Shown here: one piece after another, positions 1-14,352 of the stretch
Numbering within the stretch: the stretch's first letter is position 1
Layout: each line of letters opens with the position of its first letter
Assembly (NCBI RefSeq): GCF_043641665.1
Contig: NC_092181.1
Location: 813,501 to 877,500, forward strand
DNA length: 64,000 bases
Reading direction: 5' to 3'
DNA from: Enoplosus armatus
Taxonomy: Eukaryota > Chordata > Actinopteri > Centrarchiformes > Enoplosidae
The notes under the pieces: model-generated
The model's input: only the letters and a program-made list of their open reading frames with translations
What the model was told of the DNA's origin: nothing
The model's database searches: none
Made by a program: the position numbers and the translations under genes

Positions 1-1596
1 ACTGTTTGAACTCTGCAGGATGCTACGCATCAACTTATCAAGTTATATATCAGTTGCATTTAAGATATTTACATCTGGTATAGACACTGTGGTAACAAAC
101 AATAATAGAGGATCATTCCCTAAAATTGCAATGATTTTGAGATTTTAATGATACTGTTGTTTTTAACCGTTAGCGGCACAATGGAGAAATGTTCAACTGA
201 CTGGGTCCCTGTTTCGTTTGTATTGCATGTTGTGCTCTGCTAGCACACACACACATATATGTGCTAAGCATGCAGGTGACGTGACATGATACACATTCCA
301 GTCAACTGCAGAGTGCGGTAATGCAAATGCATAGTGCATGCAAGTCACGGTATTCCACTGCCTGACAGCTAGCTGATCTAAACAAGGATGCAAACATTGT
401 AGGCCTTCATTAAAGCATGCGTAGAGCAAATTCTAAATGCATGTGGAGCTGACTGTATGAACAAGAATATTCACATCCCACATGCCAAACAAGGTCAACA
501 TATCTCTTTGAAAGTCCTAGTATCCTTAATGCAGAGTTACTTGTTGTTAACAAAAGTAGCAAACAAGAAAAATAAAGACAAAAAAACATCACAGACAATG
601 AGGTTAAGATACTGTGGAAGTAAAAAATAAAAGATCCTTTATCGTGCCAGGAGCAGGCTTATATTAAACCACAGGTGCTGAGTGGTGCAGCACAAGAGAA
701 ATATGACAAAATCAAGGCATTAATGGCATCATTGACTCAGAAAGTGTTTACCTTGTTTTACAAAGAAAACGGAAATGCACATTTCAGGAATGATTGTTTA
801 CAATATATCCATAATTACATGATTGATAGTAGAGTTTGGAATTGGTGTGTCTGTAATTTAGCAATTGGTTTGTCTGCTCACGAGTGGCTCTAAATGTGCA
901 GAAATATTCACGCTCAAGAAGAAATTGATAGATCGGATTCAATGCGTACAAATGAGCGTATGCACAGTTTAAGCACAAAACTGTGTTGATTGGTTGATAA
1001 ATGAGGCCCCAAGTTTCAAATATTTGTAGAAAATGTTTCATGAGGAAGGATATGGATTGAACACGTGTTAGGCCATAAACATGTTTAAAGCAACCTTTTG
1101 GACAATTCTGCAAAATCTCAGTTTATGTTCAACGCCAGTGTTTTTAAGATTACTTCTTTCTACTACATCTGCACATGGCAGCTATGGGGTGGTTATGGTT
1201 AGGGTATGGGCAGGGTTAGGCAACTAAATGTAACTGTGCCACAGGCAGACTACAGGAATATGCTCTATGACCCAAAACTTGACAAACGCACCCAGTGAGC
1301 AGCTTACATTGGAATGAATGGACCCCTGTTCATTTTGTGTTTTGAGCACCTTTAGGGGTCATTTTCTGAGTGATGCATCCTTTCAGATGCCGCCTCATCT
1401 AATTTATGTAAGTGACTTTGTTTTACTTGGCCATCCATCTTGTTTTGCGCATAGGGGACATTTCATTTGGTTATTTGCTTATTCATTGTAAAAAGTAACC
1501 ATCAAATCTCAAATCAAAAACAACTCTCACCAAAATGTTATGTTATTACTCAGCCTTTCAGATGTATCCATCGTATCAAACTCAACAAAATCAACA

Positions 1597-1600
<4 letters not shown>

Positions 1601-1631
<31 letters not shown>
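1601..1631. repeat. (GA)n microsatellite
   Basis: An uninterrupted run of about 15 GA units. Confidence 0.95.
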
Positions 1632-1634
<3 letters not shown>

Positions 1635-2605
1635 TGGAGAAAGTGGGCAAACAGAATAAATGGAGAAGAAAAAGGAGCAGAGGCTTAGTCACACGGTGGG
1701 ATGACTGAGCCACTAGATGCAAACCCACTTAGGATTGATCACAAATAGGATAAAATCAATTCAACTCCAATTGAATTCACATCAAGCAGAGGGGAATGGC
1801 ATTTCAGTGGAGCAGCAGAGGCGCGCTTCTCCTCCACCATTGATGGTGTGTTTGACACACATTTGTCATGTCGAGACCTTGTGGAGAATTCCAACCGATT
1901 ATTCAGTAAAAATCCATAGCTTTCTACCCCCCCGCTGTTTCTGGAAAATCTCTGCTGTCATTTTTTTTCTTGTCGTTTGTCATTCGCAGGGCTTTGTCCT
2001 CGGTGCAGTGCGGAGTCACCTCGGGTATTGGGTTTTATGATGACTATACACTCTATGTGGACTGAACAAACACACACACACACAGGCATCTCCCCAACGA
2101 CGAACACACAAACGCTGGTCCATTGATCCGCTAATCTAGTGGGGTGGGGAAGAGCAAGACTCTCATTTAGTTAAAATCATTACCCCTCCCATAAGATAGA
2201 TAGAGAAAAAGGAGAAAACAGGGAGGTGGAAAGAGAGAGTAGGGCAGATGAGGTGACAGGAAAATCTGAGAAAAAGAGGGAGAGAGGAGAAATGAGGGAT
2301 GAAGAGAGAGAATAGCATGAAGGGCAATCCTAAAATTAGTTTTTGCAAATTCTGCTGCACAAAGCATCACTTTCTGTCTCTCTCTCTCTCTAAATTCTCC
2401 TGTCCTCTCTGCCTCTGTACTTTTCCCTCATTCACATCACACATACTCATATGCACACACACACTGCAGAGAGGAGTGTTTTGCAGAGGGAAGTATTTGC
2501 AGCGGTCGATAGCACTTGGCGAGTGATCTATTGACAGAGCGGGAGCGTGTGAGAGATGAGTTCAATATACTTCAATTTAGCTCCACTTGCTTTAATTACT
2601 TCCAC

Positions 2606-2607
<2 letters not shown>

Positions 2608-2655
<48 letters not shown>

Positions 2656-2684
2656 TGTGTCTGTGTGTGTGCGTGTGTGTGTGT
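2608..2684. repeat. (GT)n microsatellite, imperfect
   Basis: About 38 GT units with TCTG and GCGT interruptions toward the 3' end. It is the longest dinucleotide tract in the window. Confidence 0.95.
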
Positions 2685-3177
2685 ACCCCCAGAGGCTGAG
2701 TAGTGTTAGACTACCCATGAAGGCTGATAATAAAAATACAGCTTTGGCCATTATTGAATTCAGGGTCTGCTGAGTATTTAGGAGGGTCCTTGGGGGTTGT
2801 GACCCCTAAAGGTGTGCATTTGTTTAAAGATTATGGGAGATTTTAATTATCTCTAATTATATATTTTAATCTTTTTGTTTTTGTAAAATAATAAATATTT
2901 GCAGCTGCTAGATTTGCTAGATGCACACACTTATCTACAAACCATGTAGCTTTTCCATGAGAGACTGTCCTCATGAGAAAAATTACAGCATGAGTCTCTT
3001 TTAAAATTACCAAATGTTTACAAGGACCTCTTGCGGTCATGCAAATGATGACCTTTGTAGAGTAGTAGAGTGAAGTTCTTATTGTGCCCCAAAACCTCTT
3101 TGAGAGGAAGTCTGAATGGAGAGATGCATGGCTGCAGCAGTTGGTAGGATGTGTCAACCATTTAAGAAAAAGTTCAA

Positions 3178-3680
3178 TATACTTTTATTGGCTGTCTTGC
3201 AAAGAGTTAGATGAGATGATCAATAACACAATCATGTCTGAGAATGGAGTTCCTTAAAGCGGGAAGTTATTAGCTTACCAAGGACAAAGATTGCATGCTA
3301 GAGGAAATAGCTGGCTCTGTCCAAAGCTTAAAAATACACCTACCAGCACCCCTGAAGTTTTCTGCCAAGCAAAGCAGCAACTCTATACGTAACTCCTCGT
3401 AAAACCATAAATGGTCATTTGTACATTTATATTTGTGTATAGATTAAACAAACAAGATGTGTTAAACTGTGTTAATTAGTGAATTTTAGAGGACAGAGTT
3501 AGGCTAGCAGTTCCCCCCTGCTTCCAGTCTTTATGCTAAGTTAAGCTAACCACCTCCTGGTTCTAGCTCTATACCAAACACATAGACATGAGAGTGGTAT
3601 CGATCTTCCCATCTGACTCTCTGCAAAAAAGCGAATAATAACAAAATATCTAACTGTGTCTTTGGCCATAAAATCGATCA
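3178..3680 (+). repeat. Dispersed teleost repeat, class unresolved
   Basis: The block contains the phrases TTATGCTAAGTTAAGCTAAC and ACATGAGAGTGGTATCGATC, which I recognise as part of a repeat scattered through many fish genomes. No open reading frame or terminal repeats are visible, so it is probably a non-autonomous element or fragment. Boundaries are approximate. The identification rests on memory. Confidence 0.55.
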
Positions 3681-4486
3681 TTAATCTCCTAAAGAAAGAA
3701 ATTAAGTCATGATCCATGTGTTGTGGGACCTACTGTAAATACGGTAGATCCATCAACATGTGCAGTATATGCAGTAATTCTACTCTACTGCATCTCTCAC
3801 CGTATGTTTCAAACTTCCCTTCTGTCTGTACTGTAGCAGATCTTACCACTCCCTCTCTGCCGCTGTCACCCTCTCCCTCCCAGTACCCCTCCTCGTCTGG
3901 CATGTTAATGGATGTTTCCACTCCTATTAAGAATTTAAGAGTGAATTTGTCTGTGAATCCATAGCATTGAGCGAACATGTCCGCCATAAGCCACATAAAT
4001 GATTTGACACCACAAGGGTGGAGAACCACAGGGGAATAAGTGTCTGCCGTCTCATCTCTAATCCCTTCTTTTCCCTCGGTTCAGTTCGCAATACCTCTTT
4101 CTCTGCACTTACACTCAGTGAGCACTCATAAATGAGAGGTTTTAAAAGAAAAATGAGAAACATTTTTCAAGTTTCACAATTGGTGCAGTGACACTGATGG
4201 TTCTCTATAGACAATAATTAGATCTTTTTATTTTTTGCTCTGAAAGGTACGCTGCAGAGGTGCTGTAGAGGAACATGTACCCATATTGTTTGTATTTCAT
4301 GTTCAAACAGCATGCACACAAGTGCACAAAAGCACTCCACTCCATTGAGAGTTTGTGCCAGATTTGTGTTGTAAAAGGGAGCAATGCAACAATAAAAAAG
4401 GAGAAGAAGACTGAAAGCTGAAAACATTCTGCAGCTTGTGGCGTGGCTCTTGGGATGGCAATGTGTGTCGGTACACCACTTTGATC

Positions 4487-4740
4487 AAGACTGAAATATC
4501 TCAACAATTATTTGATGGATTGACGGATTTTAAGGTTAGTCATTCATGGTGCCCAGGTGATGTATCCTAATGCTTTTTGTGATCCCCTGACCTTTCCTCT
4601 AGCGCCACCAGATGATCAAAGTTTTCACTTATCCTATGAATTATCCTGCCACCATGAGGTTGACGTTTGTGGTTTAGAACGAAATATCTCAACAACTGTT
4701 GTGAATTTCCATAGAATTTGGTACCCATCTCCAGAGAATT
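4487..4740 (+). repeat. Dispersed teleost repeat (GAAATATCTCAACAA type), copy A
   Basis: GAAATATCTCAACAA occurs twice inside the block (near 4491 and 4681), each followed by TTTGATGG-like or AATTTGGTACC-like sequence. A TCTAGCGCCACCAGATGATC phrase lies between them. The reverse complement of the same sort of sequence appears in micu3 intron 9 near 34,580-34,940, so this is a dispersed family, not a unique sequence. It does not code for a protein. Confidence 0.6.
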
Positions 4741-7178
4741 CATCGCTTTGTTTTTTCCCAAATATTTAAAATACTGAGAACGCATTCTACCATTTGAGTA
4801 AATACAAAAAAAACTGGGATGTGTGGCTGTAGTGATCTTTTCTGACTTGATTGCTTTATTTCCTCAGTCCTCATTTGACAGGAATAAGACCCCAGAGATT
4901 TCACACAGTACAACTAAAAGGAGGAAATTAACTTAAACTCACTTACTGTCCTATAGAGGATGTCCAGCTCAGCTAGTTATTCTGCTTGAGCTCATCGTCA
5001 CAATGAGCATTTCCTGCACAGGTTCAACAAAAGCACACCTGTGTTCGACTGAGTTTGTTGTTCATTCTGCTGTGTGTGTACTGGCAAACGTGCATTAAGG
5101 GGCACCCACAAGCATGATTCAGACAGCTAAATTGATTAAAGTAAGCAGGTAGAAACAGTTTGCAGTCATACACAAACCACTGATTTCATGTAGAAGCCTT
5201 TCACCACTAATTATGGCCTGCTGATGTGTTTACATGACTGAAAAGGGAATTATTTGTGCCGGTACTGTTTTGTGACCTTAGGGCAGATGAAAATCTTTAT
5301 GGTATCACCCATTGTAAACCAACAAATCGTGATTGTCATGATCATCTCAGAAACAAACTTTGTTGTTTTTAAAATATAATCTATAATATCTTGGGATCTG
5401 ACAGAACTGGCTTTTTTGTTTCATGTTGTGTGTAATTTGTGGTTAGTGGATATGAGCTGAAGACAGTGGTTAGATTGGTATTTGACATGGAATCCGCACG
5501 GTGCCTTCTGCTCAACAACATGTTCTACGCCTGCTGCAGAACTGTCCATGATAACGATAATAGGGTTGAAAATATGTGCACCGGTGTGAATCTTTCATCT
5601 GCAATATGTCAGGTAACACTCTTTCATTGAAACAGACCGAGAGAAAACAGCATTAGGGTGTGGAGGTGCACATCAGGTACACTTGGTGTACTTTACCTTG
5701 TGATGTGGTTTAACTGTGTATTATTGTGTCTTCTGAGATAATTTAACACTTATTTTGTCCGACTTCCTCACACTGTTTAGGCTGTTCTTTCTATGATGTC
5801 AAATGTGTCCCCTTTCCATAATAATGATGCTGTTGTTACTCAGATACATTTCTGTAAAACTAATAGTCTGCAACATTTTAATTCAGAATATAGTAAATAC
5901 AATACAGCTTTTAGTTGCTCATGTACACATCCAGCGGACACAGAGCAACAGTAGCATTTTATTCAGAGTCGTGTTATTGTCTACCTGTCTACCAAATATT
6001 CACCCTCCTTTTAGTTAGTGTGCAAAGACAGCGTCTTTATAACACCTGAGACTGTGGTCCATGTCCTGCCAACAGTCAACATTGGTTGCTTTTAAGGTGC
6101 TCTTTACCTTCAATTTCAACTTCACACGTGACCATGAGTTTTCCTAAAGCAAAACACACATGGATTACTTTTTGAAGGCCCTGTTCACATCTAAATATTT
6201 CGATTAGGAAAAAGACATTTGAACTCCATGTATTTCAATTGTAAGATACTGTATTTGGTATCTTTAGACATCTTAGGATACTCGATAGATTTTAAGTTTT
6301 GTGGGCTTCACACCACAAGTTTGTAAAGATGGAGCCACTAGTGGGTACGTCAGAGTTTAAATTTAAGTTTGAGAGGTTAAGTCATTTGTTAGTCAAAAGC
6401 TGGATGAGTTCATAGCTGTCTAATATGTCTAAGAATTTTTTGTCCGTGTGTCTGAATTCACCACAGCTGAGTCACTGCACCAGCACCATTAATCTCACAT
6501 ACAGAGAGGTGATGACAGACCATGTGCGCTTGTCTTAAGTGTGTGTATGTGCGTATGTGGATGTGTGTGTTGACGACTGCAGGAAGAACACCTGTGTGGA
6601 CTCCGCTAGTCGCAGATACGTACCAGCAGAGATCACTGACTTCTACACCTGCCTGTTGAGAAAAACAAAAGCCACACACACTTTATGGCACATAAAGGGA
6701 CAGTGGCTGAAAATAGCTTGAATTGTTTTCAACCTGACAAATTCTCTATAACATTAAGTTTGAAGGGGCCTAAAAATGCTTACTGTTCTTTCTGTCAACC
6801 TTGTCTTATGTGACATTTTTACTTCAAAGTGCTTTCAGTCTTGCTTTCATAAATGCAGGGTTGGGCTGAAGACATGAGAAGACATCTGTAATTGTTTGGA
6901 CAGTACACTGAGGAGACAGACAGGAAAGATGCACGGAGGAGCTGAAACTATTTAAAGAGAAGGGAATCTTTTTCCCTTTTCTACTTCTTCTTCTTGCTCT
7001 GGTTATCTCTGCATGGACCATTACCTGCTGAATCCAACAGTGGAGATCTAACCAGTCAATGGAAAACCCCACAGAGGACAGACAGGGGGGTGGAGGCACG
7101 GCACTACACACACACACATCAGTCAGACAGCCCTCTAGTCAGGAGAACCCCTGGCTCACCTTCACACAGATTCACAGA

Positions 7179-7179
<1 letters not shown>

Positions 7180-7209
<30 letters not shown>
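7180..7209. repeat. (CA)n microsatellite
   Basis: About 15 uninterrupted CA units. Confidence 0.95.
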
Positions 7210-7213
<4 letters not shown>

Positions 7214-9505
7214 AGTTGTGCTGACATGAATCTACGCAGTCACTTTGACTCACATAAACATGCCTCCCCCTCCCTGCAAACACACACACACACTTCAAAG
7301 GAAGATTGTAACCTGACAGGCCGGCAACACTAAGAACCCACATACAGCTTTTTTTTCTAATTCTTCTTCTCAGAAACCCACCTGTTTCTTACCAACTTTC
7401 AAGTCATACCTCTCTCTTGCCTGGTTTTCAGATCTCTCCCTCTGTGTGTGTTTCTGACATACACTCTCAGTCAGTGTACGTATGCTGGTACTCTCTACTG
7501 TCGGTCTGATGCTCTCTCTGTCTCATCCTACACTGTATACCCTTATCAGAGGATTATACACACACTGAACCGTGTCTTAACGAGACACAACGTAGCCATG
7601 CTCCTGCCTGTACAACTGGGCAGATGTGAACCGCAGCACCCTGTAATCTTATCTGAAACACGTTGCCGAGCCGATGAGCCTCTATGCTGGAACCAACCTA
7701 CACATGGCAATATCTCCTTGATGTGAAATGCAGCTGAAGACATAAAACTATTTGAGGCAAATCTGACAGAACTGGTGTTTCCCCAGTGTCAGGCAAACAT
7801 AGGCCAGATGTTGAAGGGTACAGGCTGACAGGCACCTCTGAACTCTGCGTCAGTGCTGTGTAAGGTCAGTCAGGCTTTTTTCAGCCTTTTCGCTCACATC
7901 CCCAGTACGCTGGGGTCCTGTGGGTGTCACAGTAGGGGGTTCAAGCATTGTACTTCACTCACATGACACTATAGAGCCTGTTAGAGCATTTAGCCTGTGC
8001 TAAGTGGAACAAAGGTTACACATCATGTGGACACATTATGTATTATAGGAACGTACCCCAGTCCTATGTCACACATGGTCCCCAGGTAATTTTAGTCCCA
8101 TGCAAAGAGGGCTTAAGGTGTGCCAAGGTAATTCAAAAGATTGACAAGTTACCACGCTCTGGTAACTGAATTATGCTTTCTCCAGTTTCACTCCACTTTC
8201 AGAGTAGGTTAGTACCTTAATCTGATTACACTTGAATTATTACAATACGTATAAACGCACTGACACACACACAGATTGATAAAAGGCCTCAAGGCCTATT
8301 TAGTAGCTGTTCTGCAGCTTTTCATCATACCACAAGATTGTCCTCAGCAGATGGAGTTTGCCCAGTTGTCATGGAATTTACTGTTCTAAGCCCCGCCCCC
8401 TTAGTTACTGTTGCTTCACCTGTCAAGTTTTCAGTTCTCGCACTGCACGCATGCAGTTCACAATGATACTGGGCCGCAGACATATCCTTCTAAATTCTAA
8501 GTCATTTTTCAAACAATTGGTCCTTAATTTCCCCACAGAAGTAAACAGCTCTCAGCTGTAACTGGCGACCACCAATTTTGCCAGCTGATATGATAACCGC
8601 CAGCATATTTTATCGTAGCTAGCGTGAGTTGGTTGAAAAAAGGGACTTAAATGTGCACTTGATGGCTACATACTGTACATAATATCATACTAAAAGACTG
8701 AGGCCAACCCCACAAACTAATGTAGGTAGCTAATATGCTGCTTGGTTTTGGTAGTAACTCTACATTAGTGTGACAACTGTAGTTAGTAAGCTCACTGGGC
8801 AGACATGCTAACATTTACAGTTTATGTTACTTACAGCTTTGTTCTTGTGTTTTTGGTTTTGGAAAGGCTAAAAAAAGATTTGTATGGCAAATACTGCTCT
8901 TACAGCAGTCCTGTGCACATCGCTGCCTGGAGAAATTCAAAGATTGACAGACCTTCCGTGCCTAGTTACAGTTGCTAAGCTGTGATTGGACAATCAATGT
9001 TTAGGGGAAGGGGTTAACAAACAGTCAAGTGCCGATGTTTAAATTTTCATTTTATCACAAAATGATCATCATATTGAAACATTAAAACTCAACACACAGA
9101 GCTGCCTTCCATCTGTACTTGTTTTTTTGTTTGCAATAGACTGCAAAACAAATATTTCTCATACTTGTCTTTCTCTGCCTTGCTGCATCATTTTTTTTAA
9201 TTCCTCTTTCTTTCAACATAGCTCTCTTTCACTCACCTTTGCCAGAGTTGACATCTGGTCAATTCAGTCTCAGGTGTCATAAGAACAAGGGATGACTCAC
9301 CCAAGACAGGCGGATGAAGAGAAAGATAAAGGGATGATGAAGGGGAGGATGAAAGAGTGAAGCAGTGCAATCGGCCTGCCAGTCAGTTGACTAATTGCAG
9401 TGTCTGTCAGAGGAAGCGTGTGCTGTCTCTTCACATGGATGACTTCATGTTATTTTTCTCCTCCTTTCCCATTACTCCCATCACTCTGTCTATCTCTTTA
9501 GTTGA

Positions 9506-9535
9506 ACCATACTCCATACTCCATACTCCATACTG
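9506..9535. repeat. Short 7-bp tandem repeat (ATACTCC)n
   Basis: About four consecutive copies of the heptamer ATACTCC. Nothing else is notable here. Confidence 0.9.
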
Positions 9536-10714
9536 TTCAAATTAAAATATAAAACTAAAGATTCTCCTCATACTCATTTTATCTGCAAAAATTGTAAACT
9601 GGTTACACAGTATGATGTGTCCATAATAACACTGGAACCTGCCCACAAGAACCATTTGGAACTACAAAAATGCGTGAAATGGAGCAAATGTTTTATTCTT
9701 GAAGAAATTCAGGAAAACCTGGCTTTTATTGTTACCTAGTAGAGTAACACAGTCATTATGTGGCTCTTAATAAAACACTTTAAATAATTTAAAGGAATGA
9801 TTTTGACCTTCAGCCTCAAAAAAGTGATCTGGAATTCAACGGTTTAACGTCACATACATGAAACACGGAGGAATTTGTTTGGAGTGAGTGAGTCTCTTAG
9901 CACCATCAGAGGTGTGGAACTGTAATTGAGCTTGGCCTCTTCCTCCTCGGATGGTTCCAATTAAAAATAAACTTTACAACAAGGATCAGCTCACAGTATC
10001 TCAAAGGTATCCTTTAGGTATTGGTGCTGTTGCAGGAATCATTGAATAGGCATGAGTAGACAAGTGGCATTGTCAGCCATGACAAGTATGACAATCCAAT
10101 TGTCAATTTTTCAATAACATTATAGTCTGCAGGTTTGTGCTGCGTGTACTTTGCCATATGGATAGATTAGGTTTGAAGACTACAAATATTCAACACAAAC
10201 TGAGGTTGAGGAGTTTGAAAGTCAAGGGCGTTTACCAGACAAGATGGGTCTGACAAAAGACGCTATCGGGTTGCATTATGGGAATTATTATCATTATTAT
10301 AGGATCCAGTGTTTTCAGTTAATATCTGTCTCTGCTGCATCAACTTGGACCATTGTTTTTTTATGTCTCGAGCAAGTCCCCCAACTTTATTAAAGTGCTA
10401 CAAACTCAAACTCCACTTTAACTTGTTGCTCCAACAACAGTTCCAGATCAAATTTGGGACAACCTGGAAGAACTGAAAAAGGTTATCTCAGTTTGTCAAC
10501 CAGCAGATCAAGTTAACCAGATCAACCAAATCAGCTCAGATATCCAGGTGATAAACAGACTCAGTAGTGCACTGTGTTTGACTGGGACAAGACTTGTTTC
10601 ATCACTGACCCATAAGATGCAAGGACATTTTACAATTCAATGCTGTGAAGTCTGAGCATAGGTCTTCAATCAAACAGTGAGAATAGCAAACAATAAATAA
10701 GAAAGATCTCTCAT

Positions 10715-11764
10715 GGCTTGTTCTGAATATTTTTTATTTTATTTAATCTCATACCTGTAAAAATATATTCTCAAAATAAATAAATATATGAAATAAATAT
10801 ACTGTATGTCCTAGGAAACAAAAAATAAATAAGAATAAAATCTGTCAACAGGTTTGTAAAGGTGTCTCTGTCGGTGCTCATTGTTTGACTGCAGTCAGTG
10901 GGAGAACAACAGAATTCCTTCACTGGGTTCTAGAATGAGTCTAGAGTTCCAACAGAACACACAGTATTCCGCCAAGTCCTTATAAAACTCCACTGGATCT
11001 GTACTGTTCCTCGTGCACTTTGCAGCAAAGTCATATTTTCAGAGCAGCATATGTCTTTGGAGCACTTTCAGATGGAATCCATCCGAACAGTCAGTCTGAT
11101 ACAGGTGATTCCTCCAGGTCTCGTTTCCCAGAACAGACATGGCTGCTTTCCAGTGCATAAAATTACAGTTTTTGTGTAAACCAGCCACACTGTATACTGG
11201 ATTATGCATTTTTAATATATCGTTTACTTAGCAGCCACAGTAGTGTTTTGAACAAAATTGAAAAGGCCTACTGAAAACAGTGGAATTGACAAGACTCACC
11301 AGCCACAGCAGTAAAAAGCTACTATCAGCCAAGCTGTTAATTAGTTCCACACTTTTGTCCTCTTGAACATGCAGTTTGGACTGGCAGGTAGTTCACTCAA
11401 CTCAAACGAAATCCTTAACTCATCTGTTTGGCCACCAGAACCTCTGCATAGGCCAATAAAATAGCAATGGCAATATTACAGGGCCCAGGTAGCCTCTGTG
11501 TCTGTCATGAGGCCTCACATCTTCCACAAAAGATCCCTGGTGCTATTCAGTCAAACTCCTCAGCTAGTTTGCTTCAGAGATGGTCTTTTTCCTTCCTCCA
11601 TGCCAGCGGTGGGGAGTGTTGATTTTGGTGCACTTTTTATGATCCTGTTTTGTCCAGAGCAACAAGATCTTCCATCCCCTCAAGAGGGGCTGAGGATTAG
11701 GTGCACTTGGTTGCTTTTCAGCTCAGACTGGCTCTGACAGGGTCAAGGTAACACCCCTTCAGTC
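10715..11764 (-). other. fgf20: Probable 3' UTR of fgf20 with AU-rich elements
   Basis: The stretch directly follows the fgf20 stop codon on the minus strand and has no coding features. A minus-strand AATAAA at 10,733-10,738 is a good polyadenylation signal and would give a 3' UTR of about 1.05 kb. Just upstream of it in transcript sense, 10,764-10,840 carries several ATTTA pentamers within a T-rich context, the arrangement of an mRNA-destabilising AU-rich element. The UTR end is inferred. Confidence 0.55.
10733..10738 (-). terminator. fgf20: Candidate poly(A) signal of fgf20
   Basis: AATAAA on the minus strand (TTTATT on the plus strand), about 1.03 kb past the stop codon. Other A/T-rich signals occur nearby, so the exact site is uncertain. 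Confidence 0.5.
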
Positions 11765-13770
<2,006 letters not shown>

Positions 13771-13961
13771 AGATAAGACACCTGATCCGGTTTACACCAC
13801 AGGGGATCCAATTCGAGGTCCAAGTGATGAGCTGAGAGCCTCGATGCGTGCCAGCGAGCGAACAGGGTCAGCCCGTGAAGCGAGAGAAAAAGAAAAGTTG
13901 GACGTGCGGGCGGAGAAAATCCCCGATGAGTGCGCGTTGTGGCGCAGTCACCAGCACCGTT

Positions 13962-13981
13962 AATTAGATTGTCATCTAATT
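13962..13981. promoter_or_regulatory. Perfect inverted repeat with TAAT cores
   Basis: AATTAGAT, then TGTC, then ATCTAATT: 8-bp arms with a 4-bp spacer, about 190 bp upstream of the fgf20 start codon. Each arm contains a homeodomain-type TAAT/ATTA core, so a paired homeodomain site is plausible. Binding is inferred only. Confidence 0.4.
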
Positions 13982-14147
13982 GAGGTTTAACTCCCGCGTT
14001 ATCTTGATGTATGCTCCGGTTGCAGCAGCCCGTGTCTCTTCTTCTCCTCTCTCTGCTGCTATTTATCCCTCTCTCCTGTCCTCTGCCCGCTCCCTCTCTC
14101 TCCTCTTCACCTCGGGATACTCCCCTTTGCTCCGGAGCACTTCAGGG

Positions 14148-14152
<5 letters not shown>

Positions 14153-14185
<33 letters not shown>
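14153..14185. repeat. (CT)n microsatellite in the fgf20 leader region
   Basis: About 16 uninterrupted CT units, inside the inferred fgf20 5' UTR. Confidence 0.95.
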
Positions 14186-14187
<2 letters not shown>

Positions 14188-14296
14188 GCAAACACACACA
14201 CACTACAGCCTTTTATTTCTGCGGTACCCTCCGCTTTCTCAGCTCCTCCAGCAGCAGCATGTAGCGCAGTGAGACCAGTACACTGCACTCCACATC

Positions 14297-14303
14297 TATA
14301 TAA
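14297..14303 (-). promoter_or_regulatory. fgf20: Candidate TATA box of fgf20
   Basis: TATATAA on the plus strand, so TTATATA read toward fgf20. It lies about 530 bp upstream of the start codon. A start about 30 bp further on, near 14,270, is inferred. Confidence 0.35.
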
Positions 14304-14344
14304 CGCAACACTCCCTATGGAAATTCACCCCGAGTTGCCTTTTT

Positions 14345-14352
14345 ATGCAAAT
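14345..14352. promoter_or_regulatory. Octamer (POU) motif
   Basis: A perfect ATGCAAAT about 50 bp upstream of the candidate fgf20 TATA box. It is the classical POU-factor octamer; whether it is used is unknown. Confidence 0.35.

Larger units (their letters stand above)
1..10700. other. Non-coding flank downstream of fgf20
   Basis: No exon-like coding block with splice sites and recognisable homology is visible on either strand. Open frames here are at most about 110 codons, lack family resemblance and often run through simple repeats. The stretch holds microsatellites and dispersed repeats, listed separately. In human the gene on this side of FGF20 is MSR1; nothing resembling it is seen. Confidence 0.6.
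13771..14270 (-). other. fgf20: Probable 5' UTR of fgf20
   Basis: GC-richer sequence between the start codon and a candidate TATA box. It includes a long (CT)n tract on the plus strand, which reads as (GA)n in the transcript, and an AATTAGAT inverted repeat. The transcription start is inferred from the TATA position only. Confidence 0.4.

Noticed and set aside
675..893. 72-codon open frame on the plus strand
   Set aside because: No family resemblance, no splice context, and the neighbouring sequence (TGATAAATGAGGCCCC) looks repeat-derived.
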